Source: Oceanibaculum pacificum (lineage in GTDB: Bacteria; Pseudomonadota; Alphaproteobacteria; Oceanibaculales; Oceanibaculaceae). Taken from it: a stretch of 53,419 bases of DNA. Location: contig NZ_LPXN01000024.1 of the NCBI RefSeq assembly GCF_001618175.1, positions 1 through 53,419 on the forward strand, given 5' to 3'. Under the pieces are notes generated by a model. That model saw nothing but the letters and a program-made list of their open reading frames with translations. It ran no database searches and had not been told where the DNA came from. Each line of letters opens with the position of its first letter. Position 1 is the stretch's first letter. Both the position numbers and the translations under genes were made by a program. This document shows, piece by piece, positions 1-8,698 of the stretch.

Positions 1-275
1 CGAGACCGCCCCAGACTGGCGGCGCCCCGCCTCAGACTGGGTGCCGATACGACCCAGGCACATCGGGACTTAGGAGGCAGAGGCCGTCTCGCCCTGTGGG
101 CCGGTTTTCCTGGCCCGGCTGTGACGTGAGCCCCTAAGCTCATCCAGCTGAGAGCAGAGTCCTTTCGTCATTTGCCTGCCATGCCTGCCGCAACAGAGCC
201 CCACGCCAAGCGGGACCACAATGTTCCGTTGCCTGCATACCACCGGATTACTGCGCTGCGAGGCGCATCGAGCCT

Positions 276-600
276 TTAATCCATCCGAATGGCGCCCGAG
301 AAAATGCCTCTGAGCTTCTCCTGCAGCTCCGGGCTCTTTTCCGCCTGTCCCACCGTCCTGATAAAGGGCCTTGCGATAGGCGCTGTCGAGTTTGGCGAGA
401 CATTCGTCATTTTGGATTCGCCGGTCTTCTCCGGCATAGAGTCCGGCGATGCTGTATATTTCTTACCAATGCTCATTGAGTGAGCTCTCCAGAAAGAACG
501 CCTGTTCCTCGGCGTTGATTCTACCGGAATTGAGCAGCGCCACCAGCAGGTCGTGATCGATGACGGCCGGGTCTTCATGCCCCGAGTGTAGCCTTCGGCC
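276..600 (-). pseudogene. Possible decayed gene in left chromosomal flank
   Basis: On the minus strand a protein-like reading (ALLNSGRINAEEQAFFLESS) reaches a TAA at 463-465. The same frame then continues with protein-like sequence (YSIAGLYAGEDRRIQNDECL, then AKLDSAYRKAL). A frame change near 365 would lead into QAEKSPELQEKLRGIFSG, ending at a TAA at 276. An in-frame stop plus an apparent frameshift suggests a degraded gene outside the island. An alternative is two short overlapping genes. The DECLAKLDSAYRKAL segment vaguely recalls LprI/DUF1311 proteins, but I would not assign a function. The rest of 1-700 shows nothing else I can support. Confidence 0.3.
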
Positions 601-716
601 TAGCGGCTGACGGTGAATCCCACCGCTTCATCACAGCGGATAGCCGAATTGGGTAAGCTTTGTTGCTTACCTCCCGCTTACCTGCTTGCTACGCCGCTAT
701 GGCCCCAGACACACCA

Positions 717-746
717 AAGCCCGCAAGTCTATGACATTGCGGGCTT
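717..746 (-). terminator. Original tRNA-fMet terminator, displaced by integration
   Basis: A 10-bp perfect stem (717-726 with 737-746) and 10-nt loop lie 5 bp beyond the CCA end of the tRNA fragment, followed on the minus strand by a short T-run. This is the expected place for the terminator of the original tRNA gene. It is now separated from the tRNA by the island, which supplies its own hairpin at 53311-53340. Confidence 0.7.
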
Positions 747-749
747 AAT

Positions 750-797
<48 letters not shown>

Positions 798-914
798 AAG
801 CGGAAACCCATTTTTGGCACACTCTGCCAACACATCTCAACAAATAAACCCTTATAAATCAGACATTTTTGTATTGAGCCCTCTTGGTTATTTTTGAGGT
901 TTGTGGGTTCTCAC

Positions 915-937
915 TGTGCCAAAAATGTGCCAAAAAC
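915..937 (+). promoter_or_regulatory. Candidate integrase arm-type sites, left
   Basis: Two tandem copies of TGTGCCAAAAA start at 915 and 926, with an inverted TTGGCACA at 941-948 and a further partly inverted group at 812-832. The same tandem pair with the same 11-bp spacing occurs near the other end (53285-53307). Paired short repeats inside both ends of an element, next to the integrase gene, are what arm-type binding sites of a tyrosine integrase look like. They also overlap the region where the int promoter must lie, so they may allow autoregulation. Confidence 0.6.
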
Positions 938-979
938 ATCTTGGCACATCTTCCCCCAACTCGGCTCCCCGAGGCTCAC

Positions 980-2122
980 ATGGCGACCATCCAGAAGCGT
1001 GAAGGCAGGAAAGGCCCGTCCTATCGGGTCATGGTTCGGATGAAGGGCTTCCCCGATCAGGTGCGCAGCTTCAAGCGCCTGACGGACGCCAAGCAGTGGG
1101 CGTCGGATACCGAGAGCGGCATCCGCAAGGGTGAGTTCAAGAACGTCATCCGCACGGCAGCGAGCAAGACGCTTCAGGACGTGATCGACCGTTTCCGCAA
1201 GGAGGTCTTCATCCACCGCGCGGAGAGCACCAAGCGAGCGGAAGGCTCCTTCGTCGCTTACTGGGAGAAGTCACTGGGCAGTTATGCCCTTGCCTACATC
1301 ACGGCCGACATGATCAGCGACAAGCTCGCCGAATTGGCCGCTGCGGGTGATGGCCGGCGCAAGGCAACTGACGAGGATGAGGGCACCTCAACCACTAAGG
1401 CGCCAAAGGCGCCGCCGAAGCCAAAGAGCCGCAAGACCATGAAGCACTACCGCGACACGCTCGCGGTGCTCTTCAAATACGCGATCCAATGGGGTTGGAC
1501 GGCTTCTAGCCCGCTGGAAGGCGTGAACCGCATCACCAAGATCAGGAACGAGCGCATCCGCTACCTGAGCGATGCCGAGCGCAAGCGCCTGCTCGAAGCC
1601 TGCAAAGCCAGCGACAACGAGCACCTGTACCCGGTGGTGGTCTTCGCCCTCTCGACCGGAGCACGGAAGAACGAAATCCTCGGGCTGACGCTGGCCGACC
1701 TAGACCTCGATCGCGACACCGCCGTTCTTCGGGACACCAAGAATGGTGACACGCGGGCGGTGCCGGTGGTCCATCACCTGCGCGATGTGCTGGAGGCGCA
1801 GATTGATAAGGTCAAGGACACCTACAAGGAACTGGGCTCACCGCCGGGGCCACGCTGGCTGTTCCCGCGCCGGGATGGGAAAGCTCCTATCGACATCCGG
1901 GCGGCTTGGGAAAACGCCCGCGACGCGGCCGAAATCGCCGACTTCCGGTTCCACGACCTGCGGCACAGCACGGCGTCCTACCTGGCCATGAACGGGGCGA
2001 GCCTCGTGGAAATCGCGGAAATCTTGGGCCACAGGACCCTCCAGATGGTCCGGCGCTATGCCCACCTGTCGGAGAGCCACGTCAAGGGCGTGGTCAAGGA
2101 ATTGAACGAAAAGCTGTTCTGA
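980..2122 (+). CDS. int: Tyrosine site-specific integrase of the island
   Basis: A 380-aa phage-type tyrosine recombinase that should integrate and excise the island at tRNA-fMet. The N-terminus (about 1-55) looks like the arm-binding domain of phage integrases, 60-190 is the SAM-like core-binding domain, with a lysine/proline-rich insert near 125-150, and 195-380 is catalytic. Catalytic residues are visible: R229 (GARKNE), K254, HDLRH at 325-329, H351 (GHR) and the nucleophile Y360 (RRYAHLS). The frame is open further upstream, but the ATG at 980 has GAGG five bases before it and begins the conserved MATIQKREG sequence. It lies 180 bp inside the left attachment site and reads into the island, followed by an excisionase-like gene. 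Confidence 0.95.
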   Translation: MATIQKREGRKGPSYRVMVRMKGFPDQVRSFKRLTDAKQWASDTESGIRKGEFKNVIRTAASKTLQDVIDRFRKEVFIHRAESTKRAEGSFVAYWEKSLGSYALAYITADMISDKLAELAAAGDGRRKATDEDEGTSTTKAPKAPPKPKSRKTMKHYRDTLAVLFKYAIQWGWTASSPLEGVNRITKIRNERIRYLSDAERKRLLEACKASDNEHLYPVVVFALSTGARKNEILGLTLADLDLDRDTAVLRDTKNGDTRAVPVVHHLRDVLEAQIDKVKDTYKELGSPPGPRWLFPRRDGKAPIDIRAAWENARDAAEIADFRFHDLRHSTASYLAMNGASLVEIAEILGHRTLQMVRRYAHLSESHVKGVVKELNEKLF

Positions 2123-2161
2123 GGCATAGAGAAGGTTCCTGCTGTTTATAGGCCCCGAACC

Positions 2162-2395
2162 ATGAGGCAACCCATGGTGGACTATAGGGACCTGGCGACC
2201 GTGAGGCAGGTAGCGGCGGAAGCGCCGTTCATCACGGAAGCCACGCTGCGCTGGTGGATATTCCATGCGGAGACGAATGGACTGAAACCCGCGCTGCTGA
2301 AGATCGGTGGCCGGGTCTATATCGACCGCGCCGAATTCAACAAGTGGCTGGAGAGCCAGCGTTTGGCTCCGAAGCCGTTGAAGCCCGCGGCCTGA
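2162..2395 (+). CDS. Small winged-helix DNA-binding protein, likely excisionase
   Basis: A 77-aa protein whose middle (TVRQVAAEAPFITEATLRWW) followed by a GGRVYIDRAEFNKWLE hook resembles MerR/AlpA/Xis-type winged helices that bind DNA next to integrase genes. It lies 39 bp after int on the same strand and before a shared terminator, so the two are probably co-transcribed. By position it is the best candidate for the recombination directionality factor. An internal ATG at 2174 (MVDYRDL) is an alternative start. Function is inferred from fold and context only. Confidence 0.7.
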   Translation: MRQPMVDYRDLATVRQVAAEAPFITEATLRWWIFHAETNGLKPALLKIGGRVYIDRAEFNKWLESQRLAPKPLKPAA

Positions 2396-2416
2396 CCGGC
2401 CCCAATCGACGACTGG

Positions 2417-2446
2417 AGCCCCACCCTCGCGGTGGGGCTTCTTTCT
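2417..2446 (+). terminator. Terminator of int-xis transcript
   Basis: A 9-bp GC-rich stem (2417-2425 with 2431-2439), 5-nt loop and TCTTTCTC tail lie 20 bp after the excisionase-like gene. The convergent hsdR gene ends at 2483, so the hairpin may also serve it, though its minus-strand tail is poor. Confidence 0.75.
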
Positions 2447-2482
2447 CGGCTGGAAATGTGCGCCCCGCTGTCGAAAACCACG

Positions 2483-5400
2483 TCAGGCCGCCGCACGCCG
2501 ACGCACTTCCTCCAGGATGCCGATGAGTTCAACGACATCAGCATTCTCGAAAACACCCTCAATCCCCATCGCGTCAAAATCGGTAAAGGGGCTCTCATAG
2601 AGGAGCCGTGGGTCCATCACACCACGCTCAGTAAGGTAATCGATCACCATGTTGAGAAACTCGATCTGGTTGGCCGACAGCGCCCGCTTGCACTGGAACT
2701 GATCAAACGCATGCTTTGCTGCCTCGCGGTCGAGGCCGACCAGAGAGCGGACGAAAATTCCGAGCCCGCCATCATTGCGGACGCGCTCCAACTCGTCGGG
2801 AGCGGCGACCGCGGCTTCAACAAAGATGCGCTCCAGTTCCGCCAAGTCTTGTGCCGTCAGGGGCTCATTTCGGCGAACTCTTTGGATCGCTATATGGTTC
2901 TCATGTTCCTTCAGGAAGTGTCTGGCTTTCATTCGGAACCGGTGCATATCGGTCCCAACGGCGACGCCTTGAAGCTCGACCTCGGTCGGGCCTCCGATTT
3001 CATCCTCGAAGTCGGTGTAGACGTGTGGGCGCTTCTTCAACTCGATGAGCTTGATAAGGCTCCGCAGACGGCGGCGGATGGTTTCCAGCATCGGCGGCGT
3101 CACGTCCTGCCAGAACTCGTCGGTCTGAATCTCTAGGATGAATGCCATCTCGGCCGCGACCATCGGGACATTGCCGAGTTCGTCAAGCGCCGATGCCAGA
3201 TCAACGATGCGCTTCCTATAGCCAGCAAATGCCCTCTCCGCCCGCAGCACCGCTAGCTGTGTTTGCAACATGAGATAATCGAACTGCTTGGCGGAAATGT
3301 CGTCATCGACTACGGCAGACGGAAGCCCGGCGATGTGGTCGATGAGCTCGGTGCGCTCGTCCAGACCCAGCTTCGACCAGACATCGTCCGCCCGATACTT
3401 CTCCACGATCCGCCGCTTGGGTCTAACGATGAAGTTCTCGACGTTCATGCCGTCTACCTCGGCACGAAGCTGGGCGACAACATCGCGGCGCAGCACCGCG
3501 GCCGGATCATCGCCATCCGGATGCCCGTGCCTGTCGAGCTCACCGACCAGCTCGACGCGCGCCGCGAACAGGCGCTCGCTCAGTGAAGCGCCAGACGATC
3601 CTTCGGATAGGTCGGGGTTTTGGTTGAAGAACTCGAAGTTCTGGCAGAAATCGAAGACCTGGAAAAAATCCTTATGCTGACCAATGCCGAACAGGTCAGG
3701 GCACAGCCGCGTTCCCCTCCCGATCATCTGCCAGAACTTGGTTTTCGAGCGAACAATCTTGAAAAAGACGAGGTTCACCACCTCGGGGATGTCGATACCG
3801 GTATCGAGCATGTCCACCGAGATGGCGATGTGAGGCTCTTTGTCCGCAGACGAAAAATCGTCAATCAGCGATTGGGCATATTCGGTCTTGAAGTCGATGA
3901 CGCGGGCAAAACGCCCTTGGAGATGCGGATAGTTCGCATCGAAGCGTTCAGCGATGAACTGCGCATGGTCATGATTCTTGGCGAAGATGATGGTCTTCCC
4001 CAGCCGGTCGCCGTCAGCGACCTTCAGACCATGGGTCATGACGTGCTCAAGCACCTTGTCAACGGTGTCCTCGTTGAACAGCCACTTGTTGACGGCCGCC
4101 GCCTCAACGCGGTCCGGGATCGCGCCGTCCTCATCCCATTCGATGGCGTCCCACGCTTCCTTCTCTTCTTCCGAGAGGTCGTCGTATTTGATGCCCTCCC
4201 GCTGGAACTTGAGCGGCACGGAGACAGCCTTGGGCGGCACGAGGAAGCCGTCACTGACGGCCTCGTCCAACCCATAGGCGTCAGTCGGGATACCGCGCTC
4301 CAGGTCAAAAAGCGCGTAGGTGTCGCGGTCCACCTCATCCTTCGGCGTCGCAGTGAGGCCGACCAGAAGGCTGTCGAAGTAGTCGAAGATCGCCTTGTAC
4401 TTCCGATAGACCGAGCGATGTGCCTCGTCGATAACGATGAGGTCGAAGTGCCCCGGCCCGAAGCGCCTCACACCGCTTTTCGTCTCGTCGATCAGCCCCA
4501 TCATGGTCGGGTAGGTGGAAACGTAGACCCGTCCATGGGCAGCCTTGTCGGTGACCAGGTTCACGGGCGAAGCCTGCGGCAGGAACCCCTTGAAAGCGTT
4601 CGATGCCTGATTGACGAGCGCGACACGATCAGCAAGGAAAAGAATGCGTCTCGCCCAATTGGCGCGCATCAACAGGTCCGAAAGTGCGATGACGGTGCGC
4701 GTCTTGCCCGAACCCGTCGCCATGACCAACAACGCCTTGCGCAGATTGTCCTTCTCAAAGGCCTCCGCAACTCGGCGAATGGCGCGAGTCTGGTAGTAAC
4801 GCTCGACAATTTTTGAGTTGATGTCCTCCGGCGCCAGCGGCTTGCGTGTCGCGCGCCGCTGGATCGCAAGCTCCAGCTCATCCTTCTTGAGAAAACCCTG
4901 GATTGGGCGCGGCGGATAGCGGCGGTCATCCCAGATCCAGTGCTCATAGCCGTTGGAATAGAAGATGATCGGCCGCTGCCCAAACTGGCGCTCCAGCGCG
5001 TCGGCGTACAGTTCGGCCTGACGCTGCCCTTCTCGCGCGTCTCGGCGGGTGCGCTTCGCCTCCACCAAGCCGAGCGGTCGCCCGTCGTCGCCCCAGAGCA
5101 CATAATCGACGAAGCCCTCGCCCGCAGCATTGGGCATGCCGGTGACCGGATACTCCGTATCGTGGCCGGGCTTGGTGAAGATCCACCCAGCTTCCGCCAG
5201 CAACAGGTCGATGAAAGCATCCCGCGTCTGCGCCTCATTGTAGTCGTGCCCGTCGGGGACGGCTTGGTTGGCCTTCTTGATCTTCGCGATTTCGTCCTGA
5301 AGGCGCCGAATCTCGGTCTCCAGCTTCAGCCGGTCGCCGTCGCTTTTCAGGCGCAATTGCTCGGCGCGATCTCGTTCCCTGGCTGCCTCCTCGAAGCGTT

Positions 5401-5875
5401 TCGCGATTTCCTTGAGCTTCCCGAGAGTGGACGCCTCCACCTGAGTGGTATGCGGCAACGCATCAGCCGAAAACGCGATTGCGGCGGCCGGTTTCGCGCC
5501 CTTCGCATAGGTGCGGACCAGCCAGTAGGCGATATGGAACAACTCCCTAACCGCGGTGATGGCGCGTGCGGGGGCGACGGGCTTGGCTTCATGAACCGCT
5601 GCGTTGCCAAGGTCCTTGACCACCTTCCCTTTGGCGACCAGTGCATCGCCCACTAGCTTCCGGAACGTCGGCTCGTGGATCAGCGCGGATAGTGTCGTCT
5701 CATAGGGCGACCGAAGCGCGCGATCGTGGCGGTACATCCACTTGACCGCCACCTCCAGCGCCAACCGCGCGTAGAAGCAGGCACTGCGCGGATCGGAAAG
5801 CGCCAGGCTTTCCGCCTTCACGGCATGCTCGTGCACCTCGGAAAATTCGGCTTGGAGGAATTGAAATTGAGACAC
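2483..5875 (-). CDS. hsdR: Type I restriction enzyme, HsdR endonuclease/translocase subunit
   Basis: The 1130-aa motor and nuclease subunit of a type I restriction-modification complex. Visible in order: a DUF4145 (HEPN-like) domain at about 1-130, a coiled coil at 150-205, the HsdR nuclease domain with a PD-(D/E)xK core (D257 in GFVDYVLWG; E-x-K in LVEAKR near 272-275), a superfamily 2 helicase with Walker A ATGSGKT near 386-392, DEAH at 483-486 and QMIGRGTRL motif VI, and a C-terminal EcoEI-type domain. It cuts unmodified DNA after ATP-driven translocation when bound to HsdM and HsdS. It is the last gene of a five-gene operon, 11 bp after an uncharacterised gene. Full length; no sign of damage. 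Confidence 0.95.
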   Translation of the reverse strand: MSQFQFLQAEFSEVHEHAVKAESLALSDPRSACFYARLALEVAVKWMYRHDRALRSPYETTLSALIHEPTFRKLVGDALVAKGKVVKDLGNAAVHEAKPVAPARAITAVRELFHIAYWLVRTYAKGAKPAAAIAFSADALPHTTQVEASTLGKLKEIAKRFEEAARERDRAEQLRLKSDGDRLKLETEIRRLQDEIAKIKKANQAVPDGHDYNEAQTRDAFIDLLLAEAGWIFTKPGHDTEYPVTGMPNAAGEGFVDYVLWGDDGRPLGLVEAKRTRRDAREGQRQAELYADALERQFGQRPIIFYSNGYEHWIWDDRRYPPRPIQGFLKKDELELAIQRRATRKPLAPEDINSKIVERYYQTRAIRRVAEAFEKDNLRKALLVMATGSGKTRTVIALSDLLMRANWARRILFLADRVALVNQASNAFKGFLPQASPVNLVTDKAAHGRVYVSTYPTMMGLIDETKSGVRRFGPGHFDLIVIDEAHRSVYRKYKAIFDYFDSLLVGLTATPKDEVDRDTYALFDLERGIPTDAYGLDEAVSDGFLVPPKAVSVPLKFQREGIKYDDLSEEEKEAWDAIEWDEDGAIPDRVEAAAVNKWLFNEDTVDKVLEHVMTHGLKVADGDRLGKTIIFAKNHDHAQFIAERFDANYPHLQGRFARVIDFKTEYAQSLIDDFSSADKEPHIAISVDMLDTGIDIPEVVNLVFFKIVRSKTKFWQMIGRGTRLCPDLFGIGQHKDFFQVFDFCQNFEFFNQNPDLSEGSSGASLSERLFAARVELVGELDRHGHPDGDDPAAVLRRDVVAQLRAEVDGMNVENFIVRPKRRIVEKYRADDVWSKLGLDERTELIDHIAGLPSAVVDDDISAKQFDYLMLQTQLAVLRAERAFAGYRKRIVDLASALDELGNVPMVAAEMAFILEIQTDEFWQDVTPPMLETIRRRLRSLIKLIELKKRPHVYTDFEDEIGGPTEVELQGVAVGTDMHRFRMKARHFLKEHENHIAIQRVRRNEPLTAQDLAELERIFVEAAVAAPDELERVRNDGGLGIFVRSLVGLDREAAKHAFDQFQCKRALSANQIEFLNMVIDYLTERGVMDPRLLYESPFTDFDAMGIEGVFENADVVELIGILEEVRRRAAA

Positions 5876-5886
5876 GATCCTTCCCC

Positions 5887-6720
5887 CTATGAGCCGCGGT
5901 AAATGGTGTCAGAATTGATCAGGTTGGTGAGATACGGCGCAAACCCCGCGAGCAGCACGGTGATGCCCACAAGGTCGCGCATCTCGATCTCCCTGATGCT
6001 GTTGTTGGCGTTGCCTCCATGCCGGATGCCGGGATAGTCGGACGCGAAGCCATACAGGCACTTCATCGCGTCCTTGACCTTGTTGTGCGGCCATGTCCCG
6101 ACCTGCTCGCAAATCTGGCCAAGCGTGTTGGTCGTCACACCGGGGCAGCGCTGGCCGATGGCCTCCAGCAGGTTGACCTGCTTCTGAATGCAGGTCTTGA
6201 TCCGGCCCGCCGAGCGGTCCGCACGAAGGTCGCGGATGGCATCCTCGAACTCCATCATCAGCGGGTGCAAAGCCGCGTCCTGCGCCGTCGCGTCTTTCAG
6301 GTCGCGCATGAGGCGTGCAAATACACCCGGCAGCGTCGGGTTGAGGCTGAAGGGCCGGCGGAGGTCATAGCGCAGGCTGTACTTGTTCAGGAAAGCCTCG
6401 GTCAGCACAAAGAAGCGGTTCGCCATCGGGTCGCCTCCGAGGTCGACCATCACGCCATGCGCGCGCTCCATGAACTCCAGCAACGCGATCTCGCCCATCA
6501 ACGCAGATGCCCTGGTTCGGCGGAACGCCGTGCGGGCCTGATCGGGGTTATCGACGGTATCGGCCAATTCCGTGGCGGGGTCGAGCGGAGCGGAGCAGGC
6601 AGCGTTCAATTCGCGGAACAGTTCGCAGAACATGTCCTCCGGCGCATCCGGGTGCTTCGCCAGCTTCGACCAGATTTCACGCCAGGTCTCCGACCAGACC
6701 CCGATAATCTCCCCCCTCAT
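5887..6720 (-). CDS. Uncharacterised protein inside the hsd operon
   Basis: I do not recognise this 277-aa protein. It is soluble, largely helical, with no signal peptide or membrane segment. The C-terminal part holds SDYPGIRHGG followed by a hydrophobic helix (VGITVLLAGFAPYL). This is reminiscent of the C-terminal domain of abortive-infection proteins and of HEPN folds, where an Arg...His motif is catalytic. The ATG at 6720 shares its A with the TGA of the upstream HEPN gene (TGATG), so the two are translationally coupled. A GTG one codon earlier is a possible start. By position it probably works with the HEPN protein or with the restriction complex; this is inference. Confidence 0.75.
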   Translation of the reverse strand: MRGEIIGVWSETWREIWSKLAKHPDAPEDMFCELFRELNAACSAPLDPATELADTVDNPDQARTAFRRTRASALMGEIALLEFMERAHGVMVDLGGDPMANRFFVLTEAFLNKYSLRYDLRRPFSLNPTLPGVFARLMRDLKDATAQDAALHPLMMEFEDAIRDLRADRSAGRIKTCIQKQVNLLEAIGQRCPGVTTNTLGQICEQVGTWPHNKVKDAMKCLYGFASDYPGIRHGGNANNSIREIEMRDLVGITVLLAGFAPYLTNLINSDTIYRGS

Positions 6721-7523
6721 CACATCCCCCCGAGTCCAGTCCTTGCGCAGTCGTCCAGCTTCCGATGCAGAAGGGATATCAGCGACAGGTAATCAGCAGC
6801 GTCGTCTTCGCCTTTCCAAAGGAGCTTTGGCTCGTGAGCCAAAGGATTCCGCACGGCTGCAAAGCACCCCTTCAGGAGCGATGCGAAGCCCTTGTGTTCC
6901 GACCGTTCAGTTTCGGTCTGGAGCGTGTTGATGGCGAGCATCGGGCGCTCGATGGAGAACACCTTGTCGACCAGCGCAGCGCCGTCTCCATCCGCACCTG
7001 ACAACTCCCTGATCCTTTGCGCCAACCCCTTGGCGGCCTCGAACACGGCATGGAAATAGTTATCCTGTAGCAGCTCGGGCTTGCAGTATTTGACGACCTC
7101 GGAATGGATGCGGCGCCCCCTGAACTTGGCTTGCAGCGTCTTGGCCCGCTGGTGGGCCTCCTCGATCGTCTGCGCCGCCGTTGCCCGCCGGAATTTTCCA
7201 TCCTCTCCATACTGCAATCCAGCGAAGGCTAGGACCGCATTCAACTGCTGGCGCACAGCCTCGAACTCGTCCGGGCGCCCCACAAATCCGGCCGGATCAA
7301 GCAGGGTGCGGATGAAGTCGATCAGCTTGCTGGCCGCCCGGTCCTGCCGCTGATAGTGAAGGAACGTGCCATATAGGCGCCGCCACTTCGTGCTTTCCCC
7401 TGAAACGTCGTCCAGCCCCAGGCTGTTCAGGACACGGGTGATCTCCGAACCGGTGGCACAGTCACCCAGCAGGCGGGCAACCTGCTCAAGCTGGGCATCT
7501 GTGAGAACCGGCACATTGGACAT
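6720..7523 (-). CDS. HEPN (Ymh/TIGR02391-like) protein, possible RNase effector
   Basis: A 267-aa protein whose C-terminal half matches the TIGR02391/HEPN_Ymh pattern, with a RNPLAHEP motif at 225-232 (R225, H230). This R-x4-6-H arrangement is the hallmark of HEPN ribonucleases, which often act as toxins in phage defence. The N-terminal half is helical, with a possible four-helix DNA- or protein-interaction part at 1-60. It begins 2 bp after hsdS ends and overlaps the next gene by one base, so it belongs to the restriction operon rather than being an independent insertion. Co-expression with HsdS suggests activity tied to restriction status; that is inference. Confidence 0.8.
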   Translation of the reverse strand: MSNVPVLTDAQLEQVARLLGDCATGSEITRVLNSLGLDDVSGESTKWRRLYGTFLHYQRQDRAASKLIDFIRTLLDPAGFVGRPDEFEAVRQQLNAVLAFAGLQYGEDGKFRRATAAQTIEEAHQRAKTLQAKFRGRRIHSEVVKYCKPELLQDNYFHAVFEAAKGLAQRIRELSGADGDGAALVDKVFSIERPMLAINTLQTETERSEHKGFASLLKGCFAAVRNPLAHEPKLLWKGEDDAADYLSLISLLHRKLDDCARTGLGGM

Positions 7524-7525
7524 AG

Positions 7526-8698
7526 CTATAGCTCCCCCTTGAAAGCGCGGTGCTGGAGGGAGGTGAAGAGTGCTGAAGCAATGTCCAAGGATGCTTGAAG
7601 TTGGGTCTCTTCAGCTCTGAGGGACACCAGTTTATCGGCGTATGCGCGTTGAAGTTCGACGGGAGGAATCGCTATCGGAATCGATTGAAATTCCTTCGCA
7701 TTGATGTTGGCCATACCCACAATATTCTTGCACATATTGCGCAGCACTGCCTTGCCGTGGGTCGAGTTCAGGTAGCCACTGATATAATGGGTGTTCCCTC
7801 GTGCATTTGCCCGTCCACGAACGAGATACCCGGCAATGGCCATGGGTTCTGGCTGAATGACCACCGCAGTCTTGCCGACGAGTTCCTTGCTGTTGGTTCG
7901 GTTGAAAAGAAGGTCGTCCGGGCATGTTGTGTACTTGTCAAATTCCTTGTCGGACAGCTCGATGTGCTTCAGGTCGGACAAGTCGATGCGTCCGTCGTAA
8001 GTTACATTGCCCATGCGCAGCATCGGTAAACCGCGTCCTTCGGAGTTTGCCTTACCGGACGAGCCGTATTTCGCTTCCTTTAGCAGGTCGCCAATGACGC
8101 CCATTGGCCAACCCTTTGGGTTTGTCGCCGGGTCCCCGAACATCTCATGAAAGATCGCCTGGCCGAGGGTGTTCAGCTTGTCCAGGGCGCGGGTGCGGAG
8201 GCGGCGGAGCATGTCCGCCTGATCCAGTATTCCCGCAATCCGCTTTTGCTCGTCCAAGGGCGGGAGGGGAATCTTAAGCTGCTTGATGGTGCCTTGGCTG
8301 ATATTCGGCTGTGCCCCACCCACTCCCCTGCCCACGAGTTCCTGAGCGCGTGCTTGAAGAAGGTGAAACATGTAGCGCTTGTCCGCCTTCTTCGGGTCGG
8401 GAATTACATGACAGACAGCCTGATTTGTGGTCGCGTCGATGCCAAGTAGGCCTACCCTGCCAACTGTCGCACCGTACATTGCAACCAGAAGCGCTCCTGC
8501 CGGTACCATTTTCAACGAAGTTGTGTTTAGCGCGACTTCGGAAATATGTTCCTCTGTTTCAAGAATTTCGTTTTCGCGAAGCTCCCCGGATTTCACCCAA
8601 GGGATACAGCCTTCATAGAGTTCGGGCCTGTTTCGCGGCGGAGTCGTGCCGCTTCCCGTTTTGCAAACCTCTTGCAGCTCGACGATGGGCCAGTTCAT
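7526..8698 (-). CDS. hsdS: Type I restriction-modification specificity subunit
   Basis: A 390-aa HsdS with two target-recognition domains (about 1-150 and 200-355), each followed by a conserved helical spacer (LPPLDEQKRIAGILDQAD near 150; the C-terminal RAEETQLQASL helix). Each TRD reads half of a bipartite target; the site cannot be predicted here. The start ATG overlaps the hsdM stop by 4 bp (ATGA), typical of translational coupling that fixes the M:S ratio. Length is normal for the family, so both half-sites should be recognised. Confidence 0.93.
   Translation of the reverse strand: MNWPIVELQEVCKTGSGTTPPRNRPELYEGCIPWVKSGELRENEILETEEHISEVALNTTSLKMVPAGALLVAMYGATVGRVGLLGIDATTNQAVCHVIPDPKKADKRYMFHLLQARAQELVGRGVGGAQPNISQGTIKQLKIPLPPLDEQKRIAGILDQADMLRRLRTRALDKLNTLGQAIFHEMFGDPATNPKGWPMGVIGDLLKEAKYGSSGKANSEGRGLPMLRMGNVTYDGRIDLSDLKHIELSDKEFDKYTTCPDDLLFNRTNSKELVGKTAVVIQPEPMAIAGYLVRGRANARGNTHYISGYLNSTHGKAVLRNMCKNIVGMANINAKEFQSIPIAIPPVELQRAYADKLVSLRAEETQLQASLDIASALFTSLQHRAFKGEL

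Noticed and set aside
884..979. Extended N-terminus of the integrase from a TTG at 884
   Set aside because: The extension translates the TGTGCCAA repeats; similar residues appear near 53290 for the same reason. The ATG at 980 has a ribosome binding site and starts the conserved domain.
3620..4816. 398-codon plus-strand frame inside hsdR
   Set aside because: Antisense to the helicase core of HsdR; no independent support.
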